64,000 nt of DNA from Halobacteriales archaeon YIM A00013 (GCA_025041195.1 JAKCFM010000003.1:186001-250000), one strand, 5' to 3'. Counted from the first letter of the stretch, positions 54,145-62,100 are shown. Notes: a model not told the origin generated them from the sequence alone. Translations and numbers: made by a program.

Positions 54145-54315
54145 ACTAGAGTGTTCTTGGGGCGACTGGTACGATCGTCCGGTGTGTAGAACCCCATTTG
54201 CGGCAGTATCCGTTCTTTACACCGATAGTGTGGCCCCTACGTCTGCGACTAAGAGCGTTGGATTTAGGAGCCCGTCTCCGAGAGCGGAATCATAGAGTCT
54301 TGGACGAAAGTGAGA
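54145..54315 (+). pseudogene. Decayed copy of the zinc-finger gene at 56.9 kb
   Basis: Aligns base by base with 56980-57135, for example TGGTACGATCGTCCGGTGTG against TGGCACGATTGTCCGGTGTG, and CTTGGACGAAAGTG in both. Stops interrupt every frame. Together with the intact copy it brackets the CARF-PIN/ATPase pair in direct orientation. Confidence 0.85.
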
Positions 54316-54318
54316 GTG

Positions 54319-55314
54319 CTACTGGAGAGAGGTTATCTGGCTTTCCTGATCCGCCATTTCCAGTTTAAACTGAGGAAAGAGATCTAAACCTTCCAGTTCT
54401 ATTTCTAACGCAAACAGCAATACTTGGCGATCTGCCTCTTGGATTACTTGGGCTACTTGTTTTCGAGTTTCCGAGATAACACGGCCGAATATTGTATCAC
54501 CAATCAGTGGCGTGGGAGCAGGCATCATCTCGCCGGCGATTAATGCTGTAATCTGAGTGATTAGGATCTGCTGTCCCATTGGGGCGCTGTGAATTTCTCC
54601 TCCGTATTCGACATCTGCTTTCTTGATGACTAGATTATCCTGTTTTTTATCAATTCTGTACCGACTGTCCACGGTGGTTAGCAGGTCGTTGATCCGGCGG
54701 AGCATTTCATCACCTAGGTCATTGTCATTTGAGTAGTATTCAGGCAATTCGATGTTTCGAGCGGCTGCTTGTTGGGTTGCGGCGTCTCTGAGGTCTTCTA
54801 CGATTTCACTCCAGCTAGTTCCCCCCCAGATGTCCTTGATGCCAAGAGAAGATTCGGGATCTAGGTTGGAGAAAGTGAAAGCTGGGGTGGGGAAGACCGT
54901 GTTAACCGCCTCAGTGCATCCTACGTCGACCCATTCACCATCATTCTTTTCCTGTGCTTGGAGGGGATCAACGTAGTTAACCGGCCCTCGCCTAGTTTCG
55001 AGGGTATAGAACTTACGAGAGAAACGAAATCGTTGGTCAAGCTCACTGTCAAAGATTGTTGTTATGACTTTTCCAGTAACTTCTTCTCCAGGGGAGAGCT
55101 CGTCGATTAAATCGTAGGTGACAAGCGGGGAGTCGACTTCGAACTCTCCAGTGAGACAAAGATGAATTGAATTGGCTAGCGTGGTCTTCCCAGTATCATT
55201 CTGTCCAGTAATGATGTCGATCCCTGAGTTTTCGATTTGGCTCAGATCTAGCCGATGCTCTCCACGAAAGGAGTAAAAATTTTCCACTTCAAGGGATTCA
55301 ATCCGGATAACCAC
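54319..55314 (-). CDS. RecF/SMC-like AAA ATPase next to the CARF-PIN gene
   Basis: A 331-residue ATPase. It starts RIESLEVENFYSFRGEHRLD, a RecF/Rad50-style first strand, with Walker A IITGQNDTGKTTLA (about residue 34). A helical mid-part leads to an ABC-like signature region HSAPMGQQILITQITALIAG and LIGDTIFGRVI, where an Asp stands for Walker B. The catalytic Glu seems replaced by Thr. No nuclease domain is found. The gene is 71 bp downstream of the CARF-PIN gene on the same strand, so the two form a unit; presumably it senses or moves DNA for that nuclease. Confidence 0.8.
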   Translation of the reverse strand: MVIRIESLEVENFYSFRGEHRLDLSQIENSGIDIITGQNDTGKTTLANSIHLCLTGEFEVDSPLVTYDLIDELSPGEEVTGKVITTIFDSELDQRFRFSRKFYTLETRRGPVNYVDPLQAQEKNDGEWVDVGCTEAVNTVFPTPAFTFSNLDPESSLGIKDIWGGTSWSEIVEDLRDAATQQAAARNIELPEYYSNDNDLGDEMLRRINDLLTTVDSRYRIDKKQDNLVIKKADVEYGGEIHSAPMGQQILITQITALIAGEMMPAPTPLIGDTIFGRVISETRKQVAQVIQEADRQVLLFALEIELEGLDLFPQFKLEMADQESQITSLQ

Positions 55315-55385
55315 TATCGTAAGAGTTGAGTTGAGATGTTATCAAGCTTTCTAGGGCATGCTATATCCACAATGAAAATCCCTAT

Positions 55386-56903
55386 TTATTTCGCAATTTG
55401 GCTGAGCAAGTTCTGGTATCTACTGAGTTGTTTTGCCACGACTGGACTTCGACATCTGACGGCGAGTGTGTCCGTCTCCCATTCATTCGGTTTTTTTCTT
55501 GGCCAGACACCCCAAACGTCTAGTTTAGGTAACTCCAGTATCCCAAACTGGATGGCATGGAGGTAGAGGGTGGTTGCGGCATCTTCCCAGGAGACGGTTT
55601 CCCTGCGTGGAACGCTTTGAGGTAGGTCCACGAGTATCGAAGGTACACCACGGTCTCGTCCTGATGAGATGAAACCGGAATCATTGCTGAAGAGTATGAG
55701 GTCGAAATCGCTGTCTTCGCAGGCAGCTGTGATTGCGTTGTCTCCGATCTCGGATCGGATCTTCTCTGTATAGAGTTCTCGTTGAAGTCGGGTGAAGTAC
55801 TGCCTTCCCAGCTGAAGCTGACGTGGCGTTCCTTTCGGCTGGTTGAAGAGCTCTTCGAACTCCTGACCGAATGCCTCTTTTAAGTCTCTGGTGTTGTTGA
55901 TTTTCTCGTTGCCATCGTAGTTCATCAATTCGTCTCGGACTCCGGTGACAACGCCATATCCGTTCAGTCCTCCATCCAGCTCGGGTGCTACTCCGAGTTG
56001 TCGTGCAGGCCAGTACTGGATCAGGTTAGTGTCGAAGACTGCGAGTGCTGCGGAGTTTCTGTGTTGCAAACGTCGGTTTCGATATGGCTCGATTTGTTCA
56101 GATATTTGGTCCTGATTATCAAACTTGAGGACACGAGAGGTAAACGCTCCGATAAAAGAGCGGAAACTAGGGATTTCGGATAGGGCTTGTTTGCCATGGC
56201 GCCTTTCCACTTCTGAGAGTTCTTCTTTATACTGATTGGAGCCATTAGTGAATCGAATAGATGCTGGTTTGCCATGATCCAATTCGATTTTGTAGAGTGT
56301 CGAAATGATGTTGGATTTGTGATTGACAGAGAGGGTGTGGCTCCCAGTGCTGTACAGTGCGTTAAAGAGGAGTGGCAGTTGTTTCCGGGTTATCTTGTAG
56401 ACATCGTCAGTGAGGCCGTGATCTCCTGGACTGGTGAGATTTAGGTCGGAATTCTTTTTGTAGTCAATTAGGCTCATTTCTGGCCTTGGAATCATTGGAT
56501 AGATGGTTGATTCGAGATTGACTTGGTTGGAACCTTCTAAGGTGTATAAGTGGTTGAAGTTGTTGCTGGCTCCGATAAGGCAGGCGTTGAGCAGGCGTGA
56601 TCCGCTGGAAATACTGACAGTTTTCGTACCATCGCTTTCTTTCAGGGTCTCTAGTATGTGTTGTGAGACCTGCTTAGGTTTATGGATAGCTGGTGTGGTT
56701 GAGAAGTTAATCTCTGCATCTATGTTGTATTCGCGGCATACGTTCTTGAGAAGCTGTCGGGTGTCCTGAAGCGTTTCTTTGTCACTCTCGGGTACAAAGA
56801 TGAGGATATTGTCGGGATCATAATTGCTTTCAATAGATGCTATGAGCGAGTTCAGGAGGGGTATGGGTCGGCTATCGGTTACGCCGATCCAAATATCAGC
56901 CAT
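55386..56903 (-). CDS. Putative CARF-PIN nuclease
   Basis: A 505-residue protein starting at the ATG at 56901-56903 (MADIWIGVTDSRPIPLLNSL). The first 125 residues are a Rossmann-like alternation ending SISSGSRLLNACLIG, like the ligand-binding strand and helix of CARF domains in CRISPR-linked proteins. The C-terminal 240 residues fit a PIN nuclease: AVFDTNLIQYWP (first Asp), then ELM(N/E) acidic stretch, GDNAITAACEDSDFDLILFS followed by ND (second and third acidic sites). This suggests a CARF-PIN nuclease activated by a cyclic nucleotide. CARF is inferred from pattern only. No type III cas genes are visible; the orphan CRISPR is 38 kb away. Confidence 0.65.
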   Translation of the reverse strand: MADIWIGVTDSRPIPLLNSLIASIESNYDPDNILIFVPESDKETLQDTRQLLKNVCREYNIDAEINFSTTPAIHKPKQVSQHILETLKESDGTKTVSISSGSRLLNACLIGASNNFNHLYTLEGSNQVNLESTIYPMIPRPEMSLIDYKKNSDLNLTSPGDHGLTDDVYKITRKQLPLLFNALYSTGSHTLSVNHKSNIISTLYKIELDHGKPASIRFTNGSNQYKEELSEVERRHGKQALSEIPSFRSFIGAFTSRVLKFDNQDQISEQIEPYRNRRLQHRNSAALAVFDTNLIQYWPARQLGVAPELDGGLNGYGVVTGVRDELMNYDGNEKINNTRDLKEAFGQEFEELFNQPKGTPRQLQLGRQYFTRLQRELYTEKIRSEIGDNAITAACEDSDFDLILFSNDSGFISSGRDRGVPSILVDLPQSVPRRETVSWEDAATTLYLHAIQFGILELPKLDVWGVWPRKKPNEWETDTLAVRCRSPVVAKQLSRYQNLLSQIAK

Positions 56904-56904
56904 T

Positions 56905-57174
56905 ATGATGTGTGTTGTGGCCAACCCAAATATAATTGATCGTATTGGTCAACAAATTCATCACCATCCACGGGACGATTGGCACGATTGTCCGGTGTGT
57001 GGAACTCCACTTGCAGCAGTATTGAAACTTCACACCGATGGTGATTGTCACCGATGTCTGCGACTAGGACAAGCGTTGGATTTGAGTGCCAGTCCACGAG
57101 AGCGGAACCAAAGGAGCCTTGGACGAAAGTGTAAGTTTGGACCGTACTTTTCGTTTAAGTGGTTCTGGCGATAA
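56905..57174 (+). CDS. Small zinc-finger protein
   Basis: An 89-residue protein with DDWHDCPVCGTPLAAVL then GDCHRCLRLGQALD, two CxxC pairs 18 residues apart (zinc ribbon), and a basic end (RKCKFGPYFSFKWFWR). Start options are ATG 56905, ATG 56908 or GTG 56917. The first lies only 1 bp from the divergent CARF-PIN start, so a later start is possible. A dead copy lies at 54145-54315. It may regulate the divergent CARF-PIN gene. Confidence 0.65.
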   Translation: MMCVVANPNIIDRIGQQIHHHPRDDWHDCPVCGTPLAAVLKLHTDGDCHRCLRLGQALDLSASPRERNQRSLGRKCKFGPYFSFKWFWR

Positions 57175-57237
57175 GGTAGTGATATAGATGGAGTTCTGAG
57201 GAACCTATAACTGTGAACGTTAGTTGCTACTCAGAAA

Positions 57238-57759
57238 TTAGCTAGGTTCTCTACAGTCATCAAGTCGCTTGAGGACTTCCTCTCTATTCACCTCTGTGCC
57301 GGCGTATGGATTCGTGACGGCCTCAAATGGTTCTGATCCATCGAAGGTAGCCGCCCGTACAACAGCATGATCAAGTCGAACAAAGGATTCGGCTAGCTTA
57401 TCCGCTGCTTTTTCTGCTGGCATCCATTCGTACGCGTCGTGTTCTTCATTCAAAGAAATCTCTCGCTCTTCAGTCTCACACCGGTATACGAGCGTCACCA
57501 TTGGTTCCCCTGTTGTTTCATCCACCCAGCCTCCGTACATTGCTTCAACGAGTGGACCAACTCGGCTTTCGATTGATAACTCTTCACGGAGTTCGCGACG
57601 AAGACCACCAACTAGTGTTTCCCCGAATTCGAACGTTCCTCCTGGTGGTTCCCAGTGATCACCGCATTTTGTGAGTAATACCTGTTCGTCCGGCCCAAAT
57701 AGAATTGCTTTCTGTGTGATCTTACCAACGAAGTGGTTGGATTGTTGTGTTCTCGTCAC
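57238..57759 (-). CDS. Nudix hydrolase
   Basis: A protein of about 173 residues from the GTG at 57757-57759 (VTRTQQSNHFVGKI); an ATG at 57805-57807 or 57856-57858 would make it longer. The Nudix box is GGTFEFGETLVGGLRRELRE followed by EL (about residues 42-63), which fits Gx5Ex7REUxEE, with Ser instead of the usual Gly just after it. The substrate is probably a nucleoside diphosphate derivative. It runs convergently with the zinc-finger gene at 56905. Adjacent Nudix genes are common in haloarchaea and no operon is seen. Confidence 0.85.
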   Translation of the reverse strand: MTRTQQSNHFVGKITQKAILFGPDEQVLLTKCGDHWEPPGGTFEFGETLVGGLRRELREELSIESRVGPLVEAMYGGWVDETTGEPMVTLVYRCETEEREISLNEEHDAYEWMPAEKAADKLAESFVRLDHAVVRAATFDGSEPFEAVTNPYAGTEVNREEVLKRLDDCREPS

Positions 57760-57949
57760 GATGTTAGTATAGAAATGGAGTTGGAATATCAATGATGGAC
57801 TAGTCATCTGAGGTCTGGGTACCCGTCTCCGAAGCCATCCAGTGGCTTCACTTTTCACGACGATATCCTATTATTCTATTTACTCCTTTGAAGATTGGAT
57901 AGAAGTCAAATATAAGTTTCTTTATCAATACACCAGATTATAAGCACTG

Positions 57950-58834
57950 ATGAGGGTGTACAATTTACCAGATGGGCCACGTCTACTATCACTACCCGGT
58001 GACAAGCAGTTCTCTCTCGATTTTGTAAATCTAGATCCTGACGAAATTGTTTCACAAATCGTTGACTATGGTGACGATATCGCGGTAAAGGTCCAAGCGT
58101 ACGATATCGATGAAGAATTTTATGTTATCTATAGGTCTCGCGTTAGCGAGAAATCGGTACGCGATATCGACTTCGATCTGAAAGAATTGCTCACGGAGAT
58201 GAGTGATAATAATGGCGTTATCGTAGTTCGTCTTCTGGAAATCTATCGCGCACTCATTGCTCAGAATGAGAAAGAAAAAGGAGTTCCCGTCGAGGCGTAC
58301 AAGAGTATCGATCTCAATGCTCTTCCAGATATCCTCAATCGAACGTCGTGGGACGGATCAGCAACAGACGTTGCAGGTCGACTTGCTTCGAACTTGATTC
58401 TGAAACATCCGCTTCCGAACACCAATCATCGAACTGCTGTCGCATTGGTTCAGTTTTACCTCCGACGGCTGAACACTGACTTCGCCATGCCGGAAACGTC
58501 CATAAAAGTTGATCCGGAGACATATGACTGGCAAGAGTGGGTAAATGAGTATATCAACGAGTCGAAACGATTCCTTACTATTCGTCGGAATAACGTGCTC
58601 TTCAAACACCTGTACAGTTTGGGTGCGAGAACGCTTGAGCGAAAACACGGCATCGAAATTGACTTGACTGTATACGAGCTGGATATGTACCCAAGTGAGG
58701 CGAAAATTGTCTACGCGGAGAAGCACGAAGAGCTCTGGATCGAGTTTGTAGAGCAAGCCGTTGAACGTGCAGGCTATTTGTGGCTACAAGAGACTCCGGG
58801 ACTATCAAAAGATGAGTTTGCCAGAAAAATATAG
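57950..58834 (+). CDS. Fic/Doc-like protein
   Basis: A 294-residue protein. The block ILKHPLPNTNHRTAVALVQF (about residues 151-170) is the Fic/Doc active-site loop, H-P-x-P-x-x-N-x-R-T-A, in which His is the base. The Gly usually found in the loop is Thr. The N-terminal 100 residues are a beta domain and a helical region, then a C-terminal helical part with a TRP-rich end. Fic/Doc proteins transfer AMP or phosphate to targets, often as toxins. A possible partner is the short minus-strand gene at 58853, but no true antitoxin is recognised. Confidence 0.7.
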   Translation: MRVYNLPDGPRLLSLPGDKQFSLDFVNLDPDEIVSQIVDYGDDIAVKVQAYDIDEEFYVIYRSRVSEKSVRDIDFDLKELLTEMSDNNGVIVVRLLEIYRALIAQNEKEKGVPVEAYKSIDLNALPDILNRTSWDGSATDVAGRLASNLILKHPLPNTNHRTAVALVQFYLRRLNTDFAMPETSIKVDPETYDWQEWVNEYINESKRFLTIRRNNVLFKHLYSLGARTLERKHGIEIDLTVYELDMYPSEAKIVYAEKHEELWIEFVEQAVERAGYLWLQETPGLSKDEFARKI

Positions 58835-58852
58835 AAACTCGACTAGATAGTG

Positions 58853-58957
58853 TTAGTCTTGGAGTGTAGCAACTGTTCGGCCCGTTTCCTGGGCCTCCTC
58901 GTTACGCGACATATTATACGTCGCGAGTGCTTCGTTAACCGCCTGATCAAGATTCAT
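58853..58957 (-). CDS. Possible short protein near the Fic-like gene
   Basis: From the ATG at 58955-58957 a 34-residue acidic frame (MNLDQAVNEALATYNMSRNE) ends at 58853, 18 bp beyond the Fic-like stop. The frame stays open upstream to 59098. It is helical and small, like an antitoxin fragment. Weak. Confidence 0.25.
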   Translation of the reverse strand: MNLDQAVNEALATYNMSRNEEAQETGRTVATLQD

Positions 58958-59351
58958 TGGCTTCTTTAAAATTGGTTCTTCCCACGTATAGATTATTGCA
59001 TAGCCAAGAGGAGACGCTAACCTATTTCGACAAATTACTCTGCGATAATTGCATGGATCATTGACTTCTTCCTCTGCGTAAACATGGAGGAATCTCACGG
59101 CTCCGCACCGCTTTGGGATTTTAGGGTTTGTAGTCCATCACCACGGTCGGAGTCAGATTCTCCGAGCGTAGTCCTGTGAAGGCGCAGATGGGCGAGGTGT
59201 CGCTATAACTCGGTGAATTCTGGCTGATCAGCCGAACTACATTCGGCCACTTTATAGATTGAATTGGTCGGAAGGGAAAGCGAACTGTCGCGAATCTTCC
59301 ACAGAGTGATTAATTCGCTGGATTATGGCCATAGAACTACATGGAGACGGA
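58958..59351. other. Non-coding stretch
   Basis: No supported gene. It contains pieces of broken frames on both strands. Confidence 0.3.
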
Positions 59352-59623
59352 TCAAGCTTGTTGGTCGATGTTCTCTCTTGGAACCCAGAACGCCTCTTCC
59401 AACTCAATATCCAGATTGTCCATGATCTTTGTATCCTCGACAGCGAATGTGTTATCTGGGCCAGTGAGGACACTCACGAGCTGCCCCAGTCCCATATCCG
59501 GTGAGTTTTTCCACTGCTGCTCGAGTGCCTCACAGATAAGGGAGATCCGTTCCGGATTACGAACCTTTTCACTGTAAATGCTATTCCGATGAATTCGACC
59601 TCGTCGTTGTCGTTTTCTGGCAT
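59352..59623 (-). pseudogene. DUF1040-like small protein, frameshifted
   Basis: Starts MPENDNDEVEFIGIAF at 59621-59623, then a frame change leads to VRNPERISLICEALEQQWKN, MGLGQLVSVLTGPDN and DNLDIELEEAFW before a stop at 59352-59354. The second part matches the DUF1040 pattern R-x-P-x-R-I...L-x-x-x-W...L-x-L-G-Q-L. Family members are near 90 residues, as would be this gene if the shift were repaired. Role unknown. Confidence 0.65.
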
Positions 59624-59654
59624 GAAGTGATATGGTGTTGTAGTCTCTTCATTA

Positions 59655-59680
59655 GTAGATGCGCGTCGACGCGCATCTAC
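59655..59680. repeat. 26-bp perfect palindrome
   Basis: GTAGATGCGCG-TCGA-CGCGCATCTAC. It lies upstream of the DUF1040-like gene and about 150 bp before X copy 4. It could be a regulator site or an element target. Confidence 0.85.
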
Positions 59681-59800
59681 AAACCGTAACATCCCAACTC
59701 AGCACCCTTATGGCATGTTTTTCTTCTTAAAACCGTATAAGATCTAGACTCAAAAAAGATATGATACTTAACCTTGCGGTATGGACCGAGAGTGGCACAT

Positions 59801-59811
59801 GGATTTAATAC
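59801..59811 (+). promoter_or_regulatory. TATA motif of X gene 4
   Basis: GGATTTAATAC, 22 nt before the ATG at 59834. It is identical to the motif of X gene 2. Confidence 0.75.
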
Positions 59812-59833
59812 TATGATGTAGTAATATGATGGT

Positions 59834-60547
59834 ATGTCCGCTCTGTCGGGGCTACAGGGAACGAGCGGGACTCATGATCACACGATGCAATTCCCGCTTG
59901 AATCACTGACAGAGGCACAGCGGACAACATTCATTGAATATCTCGAGGCAAGGGAAGAGACTGGGATGAATCTGTTTGATCCAATTTGGTTGACGCTCTT
60001 GCTAGTATGTGAACGTCCGGGAATGATGTTTAATACGCTTATTCCACCAACACCTGTTGGCCAGGAAGAGCCATCAGATCCACCGATAACGAAGGAACAC
60101 GTTACTGAATCTTTTGGATTGAGATATAGAATAGCTGACGAACATGCGTTGTATGTTTCGAGAACTAACTGGCGATTGGAATTTCTTCCCACTAATAGCA
60201 CGTTTTCAGACGCTTATCATCGTCGGATGGGTTGCTTTTTGGGCTATCCGAGCGTTGACGTTGAAGATTTTATCCAATCAGATCTAGATTGGAAAGAGCC
60301 ACGCGACTTTGTTGATGATGGTATATTCGAACCAGAAGAGGTTGTGTTCTCAAAATTCACACCACAAGGACAAAAAGATACTATCGGAGGATACGAACGG
60401 GCGATTAATAGAGGAAAGAAGAACTGGCAAACCGTTATTGACTCTTCTATGCAATGGGAATTGCCAGAATTGAAAGAATACGCAAACAGATTGTATCAAC
60501 AATCTTTAGTCGATTGTAGTGGGTTCTCATTCGTTAATTTATCGTAA
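59834..60547 (+). CDS. X family protein, copy 4
   Basis: A 237-residue protein, closest in motif text to copy 2: FDPIWLTLLLVCERPGMMF, ITKEHVTESFGLRY, LYVSRTNWRLEFLPT, YHRRMGCFLGYPSVDVEDFI and RAINRGKKNWQTVIDSSMQW. The leaderless start at 59834 is supported by GGATTTAATAC. It has no VirD4 gene or remnant upstream, which is different from the other three. It faces the small zinc ribbon at 60681-60815 on the opposite strand, as copy 2 does. Confidence 0.85.
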   Translation: MSALSGLQGTSGTHDHTMQFPLESLTEAQRTTFIEYLEAREETGMNLFDPIWLTLLLVCERPGMMFNTLIPPTPVGQEEPSDPPITKEHVTESFGLRYRIADEHALYVSRTNWRLEFLPTNSTFSDAYHRRMGCFLGYPSVDVEDFIQSDLDWKEPRDFVDDGIFEPEEVVFSKFTPQGQKDTIGGYERAINRGKKNWQTVIDSSMQWELPELKEYANRLYQQSLVDCSGFSFVNLS

Positions 60548-60680
60548 AATTGAATCGTCGCCGACCCACCATCCTTGACCTTCATTCTCGTCGTCTGCTC
60601 ACGGTGACCGTGTCGTCAGTTGGGAATTATTCCAGCAGCAGATCATCAAACCGTGTTCATCGGTGATTGGAGAGGTGGGT

Positions 60681-60815
60681 TTAGATGGGGTCGGTGTATA
60701 GACACCTACTATTGGGACATGCCCATTTTTTGACCCACAGGAAGTCACCCTTCTTTTCCTCTTTGTCTCGAACTTTCTTCATCTCTGTCCCACATCTGGG
60801 ACAATTTTCACCCAT
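60681..60815 (-). CDS. 44-residue zinc-ribbon protein
   Basis: From the ATG at 60813-60815: MGENCPRCGTEMKKVRDKEE, then KKGDFLWVKKWACPNSRCLY and a stop. Two CxxC-like knuckles (CPRC and CPNSRC) around a basic linker containing KGDF-WVK, shared with the protein at 25075-25206. A hairpin GACAGC-AAAAAA-GCTGTC lies about 40 nt upstream of the ATG. Both this gene and its relative are tail to tail with an X gene. Confidence 0.7.
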   Translation of the reverse strand: MGENCPRCGTEMKKVRDKEEKKGDFLWVKKWACPNSRCLYTDPI

Positions 60816-60899
60816 TTCTCCCTCCGTTGGTGCCGATTCCTCGACTGGCGACAGCTTTTTTGCTGTCTATGACGTTGGCTGTCATGACTTCAGTTCCAT

Positions 60900-60975
60900 G
60901 AAGTCTCCGTTCGGCGCTAGGTCCGCCGGGCGATTTCTCATATCCGTCAACCGCGTATCAAGGAACGGAGACTTC
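60900..60975. repeat. 13-bp inverted repeat GAAGTCTCCGTTC
   Basis: Perfect arms at 60900-60912 and 60963-60975 enclose a 50-nt segment without coding. It could be a small hairpin element. Confidence 0.75.
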
Positions 60976-61371
60976 AATCCATATTACTATATGTTATTAT
61001 TTAATTGTTTCTGGCAAACTATGGATGTATACCTGTTATACAAGATCAAGGAGAATGTCTGTTCCTGAGGCGGCCAAGGCGGATCCCCCTTCCTCAACGA
61101 GGAAGAGCGTCCGACGACAGTCTGGCGCACGACGCGAGTAGGTACTACCATCGAACAGTTCAACATTGACTCAACCCATCTTCTTATATAGGAGATTTTC
61201 GGGTAGCGGTAGTGCTCTCTCCGATATCAGGTAGATAGATCGGTTTTCTGGGGTGACCGCAGTGAGTCAGACAGTCGAGCTCACTCCCCCAATCTGTGAA
61301 TTCTGTGGGTGGGTTATTCTTGAAGAGGGACAACTTTGTCTGGCTCGCGATGATGGCAGGGGGTGTTATCC
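60976..61371. other. Non-coding stretch with element end
   Basis: Around 61060-61135 the text GGATCCCCCTTCCTCAACGA and GAGGAAGAGCGTCC forms a hairpin (TTCCTC-AAC-GAGGAA). It is familiar from the 3' ends of haloarchaeal IS1341-like elements. No transposase gene remains. Confidence 0.45.
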
Positions 61372-61710
61372 ATGAGCCAATCCCACGACGGCAGCACGGA
61401 CGCCTCTGGTCCATCGATCGATTCGGCTCGTGAGTTCTATCCGTCGCCTGTGGTGCATGGGGTTAGTCTCTCAAGCAACTTCTCCGATACCGGGATTTAC
61501 GACTCTCTACGTGAGCTGTGTTACGATACCGTCGGAGATGTTGAGGATGAGCCAAACGACGGCTACCGTCTCTGCAGCTATCAACCGGACTTCTTGCCTG
61601 ACGGCGAATACGCGGTGTTTTTGTCCAGTTCAGACTGGATGGCCGGTGTCGAAGATCGCGAATACACGCAGTATTACGAGTACATTCTGAAGCTGAGAGA
61701 AGAGGGGTGA
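61372..61710 (+). CDS. Hypothetical acidic protein
   Basis: A 112-residue protein from the ATG at 61372 (MSQSHDGSTDASGPSIDSAR); a GTG at 61363 is the alternative. It contains FYPSPVVHGVSLSSNFSDTG, DSLRELCYDTVGDVEDEPND and SSSDWMAGVEDREYTQYYEY. No family that I know. The codon use and acidity are good for haloarchaea, so it should be real. It is next to two decayed element ends. Confidence 0.55.
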   Translation: MSQSHDGSTDASGPSIDSAREFYPSPVVHGVSLSSNFSDTGIYDSLRELCYDTVGDVEDEPNDGYRLCSYQPDFLPDGEYAVFLSSSDWMAGVEDREYTQYYEYILKLREEG

Positions 61711-62100
61711 TGACTGGGTAAAGCCTCCAATTTCGCTAAAAGTCGAGATTGCGCCACAAACAGGTGAACTGGTGTATCCTGACGGCAATGACTTTCCGCT
61801 ACCGTTTGGAGAAGGATTGCTGTGCAAGATCCAAACGACGGTCACGAGGCAATTCTACGTGGTATGTGCCTCTTATCTGGAGATTGGAACTAAGACCCCT
61901 TCCTCGACGAATGAGCGGAGTGAATAAGTAGGGCGGGGTAGTTCACTCGGTAGAAAGTGGCTGATACGGGCGTTTAACAACAAGTGACTTAACGAGCGTG
62001 CTATATCTGGACTTGTTAGGGAAGGCTGAAGATAATCTCTACCAAGTAGACTGTGAATTAATTTATATCTGATTTGAGTTTTTCCATGTGATTCTTACCA
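61711..62100. other. Non-coding stretch with element end
   Basis: Around 61893-61945 the text ACCCCTTCCTCGACGAATGA, then GAATAAGTAGGGCGGGGTAG, has the typical layout of the 3' end of haloarchaeal IS1341-like elements, but no tnpB precedes it. Confidence 0.45.

Noticed and set aside
61749-61931. A 60-codon plus-strand frame after 61.7 kb
   Set aside because: It runs through an element-end hairpin and has no features of a protein.
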